This document shows, piece after piece, positions 24,229-38,160 of a stretch of 64,000 nt of DNA. The position numbers and the translations under genes are program-made. Numbering within the stretch: position 1 is the stretch's first letter; each line of letters starts with the position of its first letter. Source of the DNA: Osedax fenrisi. Taxonomy: Eukaryota; Annelida; Polychaeta; Sabellida; Siboglinidae. Under the pieces are notes generated by a model, which did no database searches, was not told the origin of the DNA, and was given only the letters and a program-made list of their open reading frames with translations. The DNA lies in the NCBI GenBank assembly GCA_964019155.1, contig OZ025245.1, positions 3,054,343 through 3,118,342 on the forward strand, given 5' to 3'.

Positions 24229-25293
24229 GGGGACGTGAGGGGATTTTGGGCAATGAGGGGGTTTTGGTCGATGGCAATATAATCACAACGGTAATAGATA
24301 TGAAAATATTTTACATTAACGAACTGTGTATAATGTTTATGTTACCTAATATTTTAAGAAAAATATAAGAAAAATTAAATATATTGAATAATATTATCGA
24401 TTATGTAAAAAGTGCATTTTCTGCTATATTATTGTAATAAATTGCGTAGAGTTAATGGTAAATTACAAAACAATTAATAACATTTTTATGATAATTTTTT
24501 TATTATATTAAACTACTAAATATTCTACATAAAATGAAATAAAAATCAATTAAAAATATTAATTATATAATAGAATAAAGATAACATAATAATAGTATAT
24601 GCGATGAGGGTATTTTGGTCGATATCATGAGGGGGGTTTTGGGCGATGATAACTATATATTAACTATATACTTTTTTAAATAATTCTAACAAAATTATAA
24701 CGAATTACCCATAAACTAGTCATATATGTTGAATTTAGTGAAATGGTATATAGTTTATGATACATAGTTTAGCCAACATTATATAAATATATTTATAATG
24801 GAAAAGTATAATTATGTTATATTGTACACTGTTAACCAGAGAATTAATCACAGGATTAATGATTTGTAATTATTTATGTATATATATAAATTAATATATT
24901 AAACTATATATATATATAATATGTTTCTAGTTATTTAATAATACATTAAATTAATACATAATTTATAAATTTAAAAAATAAGATTACAAAAATAGCTTTA
25001 TAAATTGTTCTTAAATTATAAATTAATATATTAACTATTTTTCTAGTATTTATTTAATAATACATTAATATATACTGGAATAGTATATAATTAATTGATT
25101 TTGAAATATTTCATAAATAATAATACATTCACAAGTGATTTATTAAATAGTATTTTCATATATAATTTATTAAATAGTATTAATTAAATGAATATATAGT
25201 ATGTGATAATATTAAATTAACATATACTTATTCTATAATAATTTTACAAATATTTTTTTTACATTTTGAGAAATAATTTTATTACATACCTAT

Positions 25294-25332
<39 letters not shown>

Positions 25333-26912
25333 AATGTAATTAAACTATATTCATATTATATATATATATATATATAATATGATTTATACTAGTAAAATAA
25401 TTAATAGATATTTATATATTTAATAAATTTAACATATTTTAATATTGTATGTTAAGTAAAAACCATTTTTATGAGAATCTGATAGGTTAGCCCAGGTTAA
25501 TGTTTTCTGAATCGGTTTGAATTAGCTATAGGAAATTAAAATTATTATTATATAAATATTCAAACATTATTATAATATAATAATTATTTAATAACAATTA
25601 TTAATTTAAAATATATTTATTTAGGTGTATAATTTAATTATTTCTATTTATGTTAAATTTATAAAATTTACCTATATTTCACATTATGTATAAATAAGTT
25701 ATTTATAATTAATTTTTAAAGTATTTAAATATATACATTTAAATTAAATGTATATCAGATTACATATTTATATTTTAAATAAATATAAAATATTTTAATC
25801 TTAATATTGCATAAAGTAAAGTAAAGTTTAAGTAAGTAAAAACCATGTTTACAAGAAGAACATGAATTAGCCCACCTGCAAGATCTGCAGTGCAGGTTGA
25901 TGATCTCTGAACCGATCTAACTATAGACAATTAAATAATTAGTAGTATATAACTATAGTTATATGTATATATTCACACATTATATAGACATAGAATAATA
26001 ATTTTTATATATTGTCTATTTTGAGAAATAATATTTTAAAATATTTTTTTAAATAAATAAATGCATTTATAATTAAATTGTTATTAGTCTACATGTATAT
26101 TATAATATATGATTTATTCTAGTAAATATATAATTTAATTATTTCTATTCATGTTAAATTTATCAAAGTAATTACATTATTTATCAATTAATTATTTATA
26201 AAAAAATACATATAAATCAATTATAATTAAATTTATTTTAATATCATAATATATGTATACTATACATTGTATATAATATATATGCATATTAAATGATTTT
26301 AATATTTTAAATTAAAAACCTTGTTTACAAGCAGGACATGTATTAGCCAGGTTGATGTTCTCTGAATCGATTTGAGTAACTATAGAACAGTTAACAGTTA
26401 ACTATAGAACATTTTTATCATAGAATATTAATATAATACAAATTATTAATTTCAAATATATAAATATATACAAATATATATTGTATATTTTGAGAAACTG
26501 TTTTGAATTTTAAACTGAATAAATGTTAAATATATTTGTTATAAAATATAATTATATATAATTTAATTTAATTATTTCTATTCATGTTAATTTATAAATT
26601 AATACATGTCACATTCTTTATAAATAAGTTATTTATATAAAAAAAAGTATGTATAATTAAATCTATATTCAATGAATTTTAATATCAGAATACATATTTG
26701 TATATATAATGAAATTAATATATTATAATATTAATCAATATCGGATGTGTAATAAATAAAAACCATATCTACTCGAACGACTCAAATTATCCATCTGAAG
26801 AATGTTCTCTGAGCTGAGTTAACTATAGGAAATAAATTATTATTATTATATATATATTGTATATATATTATGCATAATATATTATCATAGAATAATATTT
26901 GTATACAAATAT

Positions 26913-26949
<37 letters not shown>

Positions 26950-27631
26950 TTTTTATGGTGTACCCTAATATTCTATTCTTGGACAATTACTTTTTTCTAT
27001 ATTTATTAATTATATGATATTATGTTCTCAAAAAAATAAATACATATTATTTGCTGATGATACTAATATAATTATTAAATATAAATTATCTAATAATCTA
27101 ACAATTATAAATAATAATCAGCATGTGATGACATTTTTCTATGGTATAAAATTAATAAATTTATCAAAGTAATTACATTATTTATCAATTAATTATTTAT
27201 AAAAAAATAAATATAAATCTACACGCGTAACTATATCAAAAACGTAATAGGTACAAAGTAATATAAAGTAATATAAAATCATTATAATATTTTATAAATT
27301 GCGTGTTGTATATTTTTCATCGAATTATGACGAATATCCGAAAAAGTTTATTTTAATGCCAAATTTAATGTTTGAGTACATAGGGCGACACCTATTAACA
27401 CATTTGGAACTATCGCCCAAAACCCCTCACGTAACATATTTTACTGATATTTACTAGTATTATTAGAATTGTTAATACATAAATTTGATATAATGAAATA
27501 CATATCCGAGATAGCTATCTAGTATATTAACATCTTTTTAATACGCAATCTACAATTTAAATACTAATATTCACGGAGTACTGACTATTATGGCGAGAGC
27601 TAAATTGTATCGCCCAAAACCCCCTCACGTC

Positions 27632-27634
<3 letters not shown>
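24229..27634. mobile_element. 3.4 kb TIR element C, left copy
   Basis: Starts TATAGGGGACGTGAGGGG and ends with its inverse CCCCTCACGTCCCCTATA, each continuing into TTTTGGGC(G)AT. The motif GAGGGGTTTTGGGCGAT recurs inside, near both ends (about 24260, 24603-24647, 27395-27430). The interior is AT-rich and non-coding, with repeated modules each carrying an AACCATGTTTACAAG-like segment. The TA-flanked GGGGA end is as in A and B. An extra set of left-end motifs at 22354-22400 and 22728-22785 belongs to a tandem duplicate outside the palindrome. Confidence 0.6.
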
Positions 27635-27678
<44 letters not shown>

Positions 27679-27811
27679 GTTATCAATATATAACACAGTG
27701 CTTAATGTATAATATACGATATGTAAAAATTTAAATTAAATTGTAAAAAAGTGATCAGCTAAAATAAACAAAACAAAATACATACTTTTTTATATATTTT
27801 TTATATATATG

Positions 27812-29061
27812 GTGATAAATGTTACAATTTAAAATGTTATCGTGATTTTTTAATACTACTTTTTATGATTTCAATTTTATAGCTGTATACCAGCTTATAT
27901 AATTATTTTATAATATATTTATATATTTAATAAATAGTTAGTTATATTATAATTTATAGGTACTAATTTATTATAATTTATATGATATAATATACTTATG
28001 GTGATAAATGTTACAATTTAAAATTTTATCGTGATTTTTTAATACTACTTTTTATGATTTCAATTGTATAGCTGTATACCAGCTTATATCAATATTTTTT
28101 AATATATTTATATATTTAATAAATAGTTAGTTATATTATAATTTATATGTACTAATTTATTATAATTTATATGATATAATAAACTTATAGTGATTAATGT
28201 TACAATTTAAAATGTTATCGTGATTTTTTAATACTACTTTTTATGATTTCAATTTTATAGCTGTATCAAAGATTTTGCGAAGCAAAGATATAACACTCCC
28301 TATGCATGGAACGTATTTTAGTAATATCCCCAACCGCTGCTAGCAGTAGTATCGAAATCACTGAAATAGATTTAGGTTCGGCTCTGTTTGCATACAACAA
28401 TGTTTTCATTGCTCTATTAAATTACATGCAATATAAATTAACTTTTACTTACTAAATATATACTTATAGTATTTAAGACATAAATATCATATTTGTTTGT
28501 TATTTATTAGTAATGAACACTTAGTTTTCATCATATAAATATTAATTTAAAGCATATTATTTAAAATTTTAAAAGTGTATAGTTAAATACGAATTTACAT
28601 TATAAACAACACATAGTTCCTAAAAGTAACCCGCTATAGGTGGCACCAGGGTATTTTGTATACAAATTCGAATTACACGATTTCGCGTAAGTGTTATATC
28701 TTTCCTTCGGAAAATCTTTGGCTGTATACCAGCTTATATAATTATTTTATAATATATTTATATATTTAATAAATAGTTAGTTATATTATAATTTATATGT
28801 ACTGATTTATTATAATTGATATGATATAATAAACTTATGGTGATAAATGTTACAATTTAAAATGTTATCGTGATTTTGTAATACTACTTTTTATGATTTC
28901 AATTTTATAGCTGTATACCAGCTTATATAATTATTTTATAATATATTTATATATTTAATAAATAGTTAGTTATATTATAATTTATATGTACTAATTTATT
29001 ATAATTTATATGATATAATAAACTTATGGTGATAAATGTTACAATTTAAAATGTTATCGTG
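27812..29061 (+). repeat. 189-bp satellite, left arm
   Basis: Units start GTGATAAATGTTACAATTTA and include AGCTGTATACCAGCTTATAT. Starts at 27812, 28001, 28190, 28840 and 29029. The one long interval (650) is 189 plus 461, exactly one unit plus a 454-bp insert and its 7-bp target duplication. No coding. Confidence 0.95.
28267..28720 (+). mobile_element. 454-bp MITE with 7-bp target duplication, left copy
   Basis: Terminal inverted repeats of about 31 bases start CAAAGATTTTGCGAAGCAAA on the left; the right end is their inverse with two changes. GCTGTAT flanks both sides as the target duplication, and the uninterrupted satellite unit gives the empty site. The interior is non-coding. A 7-bp duplication does not fit the 8-bp hAT or TA mariner habit, so the superfamily is left open. 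Mirrored at 44701-45154 at the same length. Confidence 0.9.
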
Positions 29062-32000
29062 ATAGAACAAACAAGGACCATATTCGATATTCCCTGGGTA
29101 ATCATAGACTAGGATATTTACTTAGCTGTTCCCATATATATTAATATTTGTTTGTTAAAAATTGACCGCTTCAATAAATCTAGATATAGTATAATTTGGT
29201 GCTGATTATTCAGATTTTAAAATAAATAAATGTATTACAATTTAAAATAGCATACGATATAAGAATAAGGTTATGATACATAATCTGCACAAGATATATT
29301 ATATTTATTTAATATTACTAGTACAAAACCTTAGTTGTATATATTGGGAATAATATAATATATATTTATATATTATATTATCAGATATAAGATATAATAT
29401 AGTTTATAAATATGTATTATCAGATATAACTTATGCACTATGTGAGGTATTAATTTATTAATACCGTAATTTATATTGGATAATTTATATTAGTTATATC
29501 ATAATGATAAGCATTAATTTAACTAATTAATTATGATGAATAAAATGTATGTTTATATATAAATTACGTATTACAAATTTAAAATCTTATATTTGCTAGA
29601 TATCCAGTAAATATTTAAAAATAATTTGAAGCTAGGCCGATATCTGGCTATAAATATCAGATGGGCTGTATTTTTTAATATCGACTTTAATCTTGGTGAA
29701 TGGACCAATACAATGAGAGTCGTGTTTCAAAAATAAACCTTGTTAAGAATCAATAATTCATCCATCTCGTTGCATAGTGTGCATCCGACCTCTTTATAGC
29801 TTTGTTCGGGTCAATGCATATTCAGAGTATACTGTTCAATTTTCTGCTGGATACTAGGCAGGATACCAGTCAGTCGTGTATGTACCAGTGCTGTATTGGT
29901 TGGTATCATTTGAAAATCTTATAATTATTATAGGTTAGATAAAAATACAAATACATTTTTCATAAATAATAAAATCAAATATAAATACTTATATATAAAT
30001 AAACTTACAACTAAATATGAAGAGATAACTGGACCCAATTATTATTTAGTATCATTTAATATCAACTTGAGAGTATTATGTAATCTGCCCGTATCGAATA
30101 TATCACCCTTTTGTTTTGATTACAATATATTAGGTAAAATTAAAAATGTTCATTTCGATATTTGACACACTAGTGTGTATGATATAACTTATACGGAAAA
30201 TATATAATTAAATTAAAAGATATACATATTATATTTTATATAGTGTTATAAATAATAAGTATAATAATAAATATATTGCAATTTAAAAATAACTATATTT
30301 AATAATTTATTATATATATATATATATATATATATTAGTATAAAAACTGTATTATTATGAAATAAATTAAATTGAAGTCATACGAAATTACCTCGTAAGA
30401 AATTACTAGCTACCAAATATTATGCCTGACCTGGATATTATATTTTAAATAAAGTATAATAATAAATCATTTATATACTATTAAATTAATGTATTAATTA
30501 TAATTAAAATAATATATAATCAAATTGTAATTTACAATCAATACTTGCGAATTATAATTATTAAATGACTATATTAATTATTAAATTAAGAAATATATTA
30601 ATAATATAATATACAAATATTATAATAATAAATAATTTATATATTAAATTAATATATTACAATTTTAAAATAACGTTATAAGTATAAGTATAATAATAAA
30701 TAAATGATCATATGTGAGTCACATATGATGTGACATATGATGCATCGAAGTAAATAAAAGTTTTATTTGGTATAGGACCATAATAGTAACCAAACAGTAA
30801 TAGTAACCAAAACATAGTTATCGCCAGGTGGCGTTTTATATGGCAACCATATTGTAAACAAACATTCTAAAAATAATTTTTATTTTAAAATAAATACTAA
30901 TAATTACTCTAATTAATATATAAAAGAGAAATTATAAGTTATTAAATAGAAGTTTTTAATTGTCATAAATTAATTAATGCTATACAATTGTGTACCATTA
31001 TTATATTTTAACTACAAAATAAATAGCTGTTAATAAGTGAATTTAACAACTTTTTTCATTAATAATTTTAAATTTAATAATTATTGAAAAACGTCATATT
31101 CAATATAATATCTCTAAAGCTATATTTATATATAATAAGTATGTATTAATTTTTAATATGTATAAAATATAAAATGAAAGTATAACTTACAAGTTTATTC
31201 AATTGAATGTTCAAATGTTAACATTTAAGATCGGCAACTACCTAAATTATTTAGTAAATGCTATTTAAAATAGGCGCGTTCATAGTAACTATGAATCATA
31301 GTATAATCAAAGCCCTGGGCTTTGGTATAATATTAGGATATCAAATTTCGATCACATTTTAACATCACATCACTACTAGTTGAAAGATTAATTATTGAAT
31401 CATACATTAATAATTAGACTACTATGCGATCATAAGATAAGAATATTAAATGTAATAGTATGCATTTCACGCATTACATAATCTCTACGTATCTTAGTAT
31501 GTGTACCTATATACGATATATTTAATATACACTAGTATAGTGACTATATATTATGGTGAATACGCGATAAGGGCGGACAATCAAAATTAAGCAACATATA
31601 TTTAAAAACTAGACCGAAATCAAGGACAAATGTCCTTTGCCTTAAACTGTCAATCAAAATATCATATAATAAAATACGAAGATAATTTATGAGTGTAATG
31701 CTAATTGTGTATATTACACATATGTATACATTTTTATTATAATGCATATATACAATTACATAGAGATATATTATTAGATTGTAGATACTATATAATATAG
31801 TATATTTGTATACATATATGTGTGTTTATACTGTATATAGGGACACATATTATTGGAACCAACGCCGTCATGCTTCACTACACTCGTACAACGAGTCTTT
31901 GTAATATAGTTATCCTTTATCTATTGAGTTATTTTTATATAAAGTTATATGCTCTTTACATTCAGTGATTAGTGATGCATTTAAATAATATGCAATATAA

Positions 32001-32089
32001 TTTATATTCATACGCGATCATTCAGATATAATACGTATATATATATACATAAATAATTGTGTGTGTGATTAAATTACAATTATTACTAT
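29062..32089. other. Left-arm AT-rich DNA with dispersed repeat X
   Basis: No gene. About 30510-30760 recurs at 34010-34290 and, inverted, at 42640-42910. About 30765-31360, with CCAGGTGGCGTTTTATATGG, is a dispersed repeat (X): a same-orientation copy at 39085-39650, the mirror at 42110-42660, and a diverged copy at 34690-35100 (mirror 38340-38700). A 67-codon frame at 31544-31747 (minus) survives in both arms with one residue changed, but that only reflects arm identity. Confidence 0.6.
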
Positions 32090-33133
32090 CAGAAATTAAT
32101 TTATTCTACTTCGAATATGTTACGAAAATATGATATCTATATAGTTTTAGAATGCCCGTTTAATTTCAAGTAGAACCAATACATTATATATGTATAATAA
32201 TGTAATCCGTCGATATGTTATCCGTTATAGTAACTGTACAATCAAATATGTGTTAATAAATTTGATTTTTTATTAAATTTTAATTTATACTATTAGAAAT
32301 TATTTTATTCTACTTCGAATATGTTACGAAAATATGATATCTATATAGTTTTAGAATGCCCGTTTAATTTCAAGTAGAATATATATATTATATATGTATA
32401 ATAATGTAATCCATCGATATGTTATCCGTTATAGTAACTGTACAATCGAATATCTGTTAATAAATTTGATTTTTTATTAAATTTTAATTTATACTATTAG
32501 AAATTATTTTATTCTACTTCGAATATGTTACGAAAATATGATATCTATATAGTTTTAGAATGCCCGTTTAATTTCAAGTAGAATCTATATATTATATATG
32601 TATAATAATGTATTCCATCGATATGTTATCCGTTATAGTAACTGTACAATTAAATATTTGTTAATAAATTTGATTTTTTATTAAATTTTAATTTATACTA
32701 TTAGAAATTATTTTATTCTAATTAGAATATGTTACAAAATATGATATCTATATAGTTTTAGAATGCCCGTTTAATTTCAAGTAGAACCTATACATTATAT
32801 ATGTATAATAATATAATCCATCGATATTTTATCAGTTATAGTAACTGTATAATCAAATATTTGTTAATGAATTTGATTTTTTATTAAATTTTAATTTATA
32901 CTATTAGAAATTATTTTATTCTACTTCGAATATGTTACGAAAATATGATATCTATATAGTTTTAGAATGCCCGTTTAATTTCAAGTAGAATCTATATATT
33001 ATATATGTATAATAATGTAATCCATCGATATTTTATCCGTTATAGTAACTGTATAATCAAATATTTGTTAATGAATTTGATTTTTTATTAAATTTTAATT
33101 TATACTATTAGAAATTATTTTATTCTACTTCGA

Positions 33134-33138
<5 letters not shown>
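32090..33138 (+). repeat. 204-bp satellite, left arm
   Basis: Units recur at 32106, 32310, 32514, 32718, 32921 and 33125, measured from CTACTTCGAATATGTTACGA, so the period is 203 to 204. Each contains AATGCCCGTTTAATTTCAAG. The mirrored array on the right arm has more units. Confidence 0.95.
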
Positions 33139-33216
<78 letters not shown>

Positions 33217-33734
33217 GGTGTATGTGTGTGGGTGAGTGAATGTGTGTGAGTGAATGTGTGTGTGTGGGTGAGTGAATGTGTGTGAGTGAATGTGTGTGTA
33301 TGTGTATGTGTGGGTGTATGTATGTGTGTGGGTGTATGCGTATGTATGTGTGTGTGTGTGGGTGTATGTGTGTGGGTGGGTGTATTTGTGTGTATATATG
33401 TATGAGTGAAAGTGTGTGTATGTGTGTGTGTGTGTGCGTGAATGTGTGTGTGTGGGTATATATGCTGTGTGTGTGGGTGTATGTGTGTGTGTGTGAGTGT
33501 ATGTGTATGTATGTGTGTGTGTGTGGGTGTATGTATGTGTGTGGGTGTATGCGTATGTATGTGTGTGTGTGTGGGTGTATGTGTGTGGGTGTATTTGTGT
33601 GTGTATGTATGTATGAGTGAAAGTGTGTGTATGTGTGTGTGTGCGTGAATGTGTGTGTGTGGGTGTATGTATGTGTGCGTGTGTATGTATGTGTATTTGT
33701 GTGTGTGTGGGTATATGTGTGTGTGTATGTATGT
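33139..33734 (+). repeat. TA run and TG-rich minisatellite
   Basis: About 60 bases of TA, then about 535 bases of TGTGTG, GGGTGTATG and GTGAGTGAATG units. Present only in the left arm. Cysteine/valine-rich frames across it are repeat by-products. Confidence 0.95.
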
Positions 33735-34010
33735 TTATTATATAAGATTATTTTATATTTTTCAGAATTATATGATGACTCATCATTGATGTGCCATTAT
33801 TCAAGTTCCCAGAATCTGCATTAATTATTTTATATTTGTCAGTAACATATAACTTATATAATGATTCATCAGTGATGTGCCATTATTCAAGTTCCCAGAA
33901 TATGCGTTCATTCAGTAACCAATCAGGCTACGCCACCCGCCACACGCGGCGGTGGTTACAGAATAACAAATGTAAAATGTGCCGCATTTGATGTATAGCC
34001 TAATTAGGCT
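33735..34010. other. Left-arm-only segment
   Basis: Two units of about 89 bases each contain GATGTGCCATTATTCAAGTT (near 33788 and 33874). A GC-rich patch with CGCCACACGCGGCGGTGG (about 33935-33955) and an inverted TAGCCTAATTAGGCTA follow. Nothing matching sits at the mirrored place, so it was inserted on the left or lost on the right. Confidence 0.6.
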
Positions 34011-34310
34011 AATTAAAATAATATATAATCAAATTGTAATTTATAATCAATACTTGCGAATTATAATTATTAAATGACTATATTAATTATTAAATTAAGA
34101 AATATATTAATAATATAATATACAAATATTATAATAATAAATAATTTATATATTAAATTAATGAATTTCAATTTTAAAATAACGTTATAAGTATAATTAT
34201 AATAATAAATAAATGATCATATGTGAGTCACATATGATGTGACATATGATGCATCGAAGTAAATAAAAGTTTTATTTACATCGATGATATGTCGATAAAT
34301 GAAAAATAAA

Positions 34311-35641
34311 TATTAAATATTAATTTGTAGCTCTATATTACAATCAATACTTGCTAATTATAATTATTAAATTACTATATTAAATAATTAAATTAAGAAA
34401 TATATTAATAATATAATATACAAATATTATATATTATATAAAGCCGTATAAGGAGTATAAATTATATTAAAAATTAAATAAACCTGTTGTTTGTAAATAA
34501 TTGTAGGTTGTAGGTCAATGGTCAAATATTAATTGTCAAATTTATTATATACAGAAGAGATATTGAGATGTGTATAAATATATTTTAATTTTAGATAAAC
34601 TATAAATCTATGGTAATAATATAACTAAATGATAAGTAAACCCTTATAGTAATGGTCTATAATATATGGTATATGACCATAACAAGACCAAACAGTGAAT
34701 AACAATTAATAATCACCAGGTGGCCTTTATATGGCAACCATAATATAAACAAACATTCTAAAAATAATTTATTATTTAAATTAAATAATTATAATTACGC
34801 TAATTAATGTATAAAAGATACATTATAAGTTATTAAATATAAGTTTTTAATTGTCATAACATTAAGTAATGCTATGCAATTTTGTATCATTATCATTTAA
34901 CTAAAAAATAAATAGCTGATAATAAGTGAATTTAATAAATGTTTTTAGTTAAAAACTTTAAAAAAAAGCATTTAACGTTTTGAATATAACGTTACGTTAT
35001 ATTCAATATAATTACCATAATATTATAATAATATTAGTAAAACAATATATATAGTATGTATTAATTCTTAATATGTATACAATATTGTATTTCATAATAA
35101 AACTAATTTTTAGAATGTTTTTTTACTATATTTTTTCTTTAATATTTAATATTTTTTAGATTAATATTTGTTTGATTAATGTTACTGCAAGGAATGTCCT
35201 TAGTTACTTTTATGGTCGATATTCATAATATATATATATATATATATATATATACTATTATAAATATGAATAGAAATTATAATTTCAAATTGTATTACAA
35301 ACCTTATAGAATTGAATGCTGTAGATAAAATGAAAACTGGAATACATTATATTTTATATTGATTTATAACAATAGTGTTATATAGACTATATAATATAGT
35401 GTATACCTTTTAAATAAAATACAAAAAAAATCTATGCTATAAGCTTATATATAGATTTTTTTTTGTATTTTAGTTAAAAGGTAAACTATAAATCTATACA
35501 CTATAATGATGCGCCTATATCCAACTATTTATATCATTGTATATCTGTCCCATTCGAAAACATCGTGAATTCCATCGTCAAAGGCAGGATTAATCTTCAA
35601 ACTTCGATGTGTATCTCGCACCTTAACGTTCTGTACAGTAC
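34311..35641. other. Inner left-arm AT-rich DNA, no gene seen
   Basis: Contains the diverged X copy, a TA run at about 35226-35252 and a small palindrome around AAGCTTATATAT (about 35395-35475). All of it is mirrored on the right arm. Confidence 0.5.
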
Positions 35642-35993
35642 CCCAGCAAACAGTAATAGCAGCATAATAGCAGCATAACAGCATATGCTAGAGCCTCAAA
35701 TGCTTACATTGTGCTATTATGCTACTATTATGCTGCTATTAATTTAAAAAGCATATTATGCTGATATTATGCTTCTATTATTAGAATAGCAGCATAATAT
35801 ACTTTTAAAAATAATAGAAGCATAATATTAGCATAACGGCAGCATAATAACAGCATAACAGCAGCATAATAGCTTGATAAATTAATAGCAGCATAATATA
35901 CATTTAATAGCAGCATAATAGCACAATGTAAACATGTGAGGCTCTAGCATATGCTGTTATGCTGCTATTATGCTGCTCTTACTGTTAGCTGGG
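35642..35993. mobile_element. CAGCATAAT hairpin MITE, copy 1
   Basis: 352 bp starting CCCAGCAAACAGTAATAGCA and ending with the inverse. The whole body is alternating AGCAGCATAAT and ATTATGCTGCT words, so the element is nearly one long hairpin with GCCTCAAATG and its inverse inside. The exact mirror is copy 3. Confidence 0.8.
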
Positions 35994-36017
35994 ATTGTAC
36001 ACTGTACGACTTATTGA

Positions 36018-36970
36018 CCGTTGGATGCTAAAAATATGCCGTACAATCGATATTACCCAGCAAACAGTTATATCAGCATAATAATAAAAGCATATATAAT
36101 AGCCTCAAATGTTTACATTGTGTTATTATGCTGCTATTATGCTGCTATTAAATGTCTAGTATGCTGCTACTAATTTATCATGATATTATGCTGCTGTCAT
36201 GCTGCTATTTAAAGTATATTATGCTAATAGTATGATTCTATTAATTTTAAAAGTATATTATAATAATATACCTTAAATAGAAGCATAACAGCAGCATAAT
36301 AGCATAACAAATTAATACCAGCATAATAGACATTTAATAGTAGCATAATAGCACAATGTAAACATTTGAGGCTATTATATATTCTGTTATGGTGCTATTA
36401 TGCTGCTATTACTGTTTGATGGGTAGTAATCATCCCTTTGATGATGGACTTCACGATATTTTCGAATAGGATAGATATTAAATGATAACCTATAACCTAT
36501 GTTGGTTTACGTTTATAACATGCTTTTTAATAGAGTATTATCAAATCCCATTGATATTATACCCAGTGTAGTATACCTATAATAGTGAGCAGTGATGGGA
36601 ATGATTGTCTATCACGATCATCGATCCTTTGTAATAGAAACATTTTTATTTTAAAACAAATTATTATTTAAATATATATTAACAAATATAAAAAATTATG
36701 ATTTTTAGTTTTTTAATTTCATTGATTTTTTTTTTGAAATTTTTTTTATTATTTAAAATGATATTCAGCAATATAAAAAAGTATTTTTTTTGTAAAATTC
36801 TAAAAACACTAGAAATATAAGTGCTAACACTTATTTTTTTACACTATTGCTTCTATAAATTAAAATTCCAATTAAACTGGATTTCAGAAACATATAGATT
36901 CCATATATGGAAATATGCATACGTATACATATGTGATATATTTCATATAACAATAGTTAAAATTAGTCGA

Positions 36971-37014
<44 letters not shown>

Positions 37015-37221
37015 GGATAAATATATACTATATATTGTAATACTAACATGTTGATTTAATTAATTATGTATTACCCTCATATAAAATAAATCTTTATAGC
37101 AGCCCTTCATCATATATTTCGTAGCTCCAAATCCTTCAACATGTTATATCTATGTTCATATATAATATACCTAAATACTACCATACTCATATATATCCAC
37201 TCCTAATTAAACTCCATTGGC
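36018..37221. other. Spacer of the 28 kb palindrome
   Basis: 1204 unpaired bases. It contains MITE copy 2 and, after it, a diverged version (about 36437-36475, GATGGACTTCACGATATTTT) of a flank seen in both arms (37661-37697 and inverse near 35550), then AT-rich DNA. So the spacer carries an older third copy of the central region. Confidence 0.75.
36056..36423. mobile_element. CAGCATAAT hairpin MITE, copy 2 (diverged)
   Basis: 368 bp from CCCAGCAAACAG to CTGTTTGATGGG, with more differences than copies 1 and 3. TA lies on both outer sides, which could be a target duplication. Confidence 0.75.
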
Positions 37222-37245
37222 TCAATAAGTCGTACAGTGTACAAT

Positions 37246-37597
37246 CCCAGCTAACAGTAAGAGCAGCATAATAGCAGCATAACAGCATATGCTAGAGCCT
37301 CAAATGTTTACATTGTGCTATTATGCTGCTATTAAATGTATATTATGCTGCTATTAATTTATCAAGCTATTATGCTGCTGTTATGCTGTTATTATGCTGC
37401 CGTTATGCTAATATTATGCTGCTATTATTTTTAAAAGTATATTATGCTGCTATTCTAATAATAGAAGCATAATAGCAGCATAATATGCTTTTAAAATTAA
37501 TAGCAGCATAATAGTAGCATAATAGCACAATGTAAACATTTGAGGCTCTAGCATATGCTGTTATGCTGCTATTATGCTGCTATTACTGTTTGCTGGG
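37246..37597. mobile_element. CAGCATAAT hairpin MITE, copy 3
   Basis: 352 bp, inverted partner of copy 1 (pairs sum to 73239). It is the innermost clearly paired unit of the palindrome. Confidence 0.8.
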
Positions 37598-38009
37598 GTA
37601 CTGTACAGAACGTTAAGGTGCGAGATACACATCGAAGTTTGAAGATTAATCCTGCCTTTGACGATGGACTTCACGCTGTTTTCGAATTGGACAGATATAC
37701 AATGATATAAATAGTTGGATATAGGCGCATCATTATAGTGTATAAATTTATAGTTTACCTTTTAACTAAAATACTAAAAAAAAATCTATGCTATAAGCTT
37801 ATATATAAGCTTATAGCATAGATTTTTTTTGTATTTTAGTTAAAAGGTATACACTATATTATAGAGTCTATATAAAACTAATGTTATAAATCAATATAAA
37901 ATTTAATTATTCCAGTTTTCATTTTACCTACAGCATTCAATTCTATAAGGTTTGTAATACAACTTGAAATTATAATTTCTATTCATATTTATAATAGTAT
38001 ATATATATA

Positions 38010-38044
38010 TATAATGTCCTTAGTTACTTTTATGGTCGATATTC

Positions 38045-38082
<38 letters not shown>

Positions 38083-38093
38083 GAATATCGACC

Positions 38094-38127
<34 letters not shown>

Positions 38128-38160
38128 GAATATCGACCATAAAAGTAACTAAGGACATTC
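38010..38160. repeat. Small nested hairpin in the right arm
   Basis: TTATGGTCGATATTCATAAT, a TA run, its inverse, another TA run and the inverse again. The left arm has one copy only (about 35212-35252), so this is a local inverted duplication after the arms formed. Confidence 0.75.

Larger units (their letters stand above)
22788..36017 (+). repeat. Left arm of the 28 kb palindrome
   Basis: Reads from the AACTATATACTTTTTTAAAT side inward and is matched, reverse complemented, by 37222-50793. Anchor pairs keep a nearly constant coordinate sum: 73582 near the outer end, 73568 at the small ORF and 49-bp array, about 73570 at the element C ends, 73421 at the 454-bp MITE, 73239 at the innermost MITE. 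Small changes in the sum mark indels, such as an extra 189-bp unit on the right. The arms differ wholly at 33140-34010 (left) versus 39085-39965 (right), which shows they have evolved since the duplication. Confidence 0.9.

Noticed and set aside
31544..31747. 67-codon frame conserved at 31544-31747 and 41699-41902
   Set aside because: Conservation is that of the whole palindrome arm; composition is AT-driven with no motif.
33276..33824. Cys/Val-rich frames of up to 114 codons
   Set aside because: Translations of the TG minisatellite.
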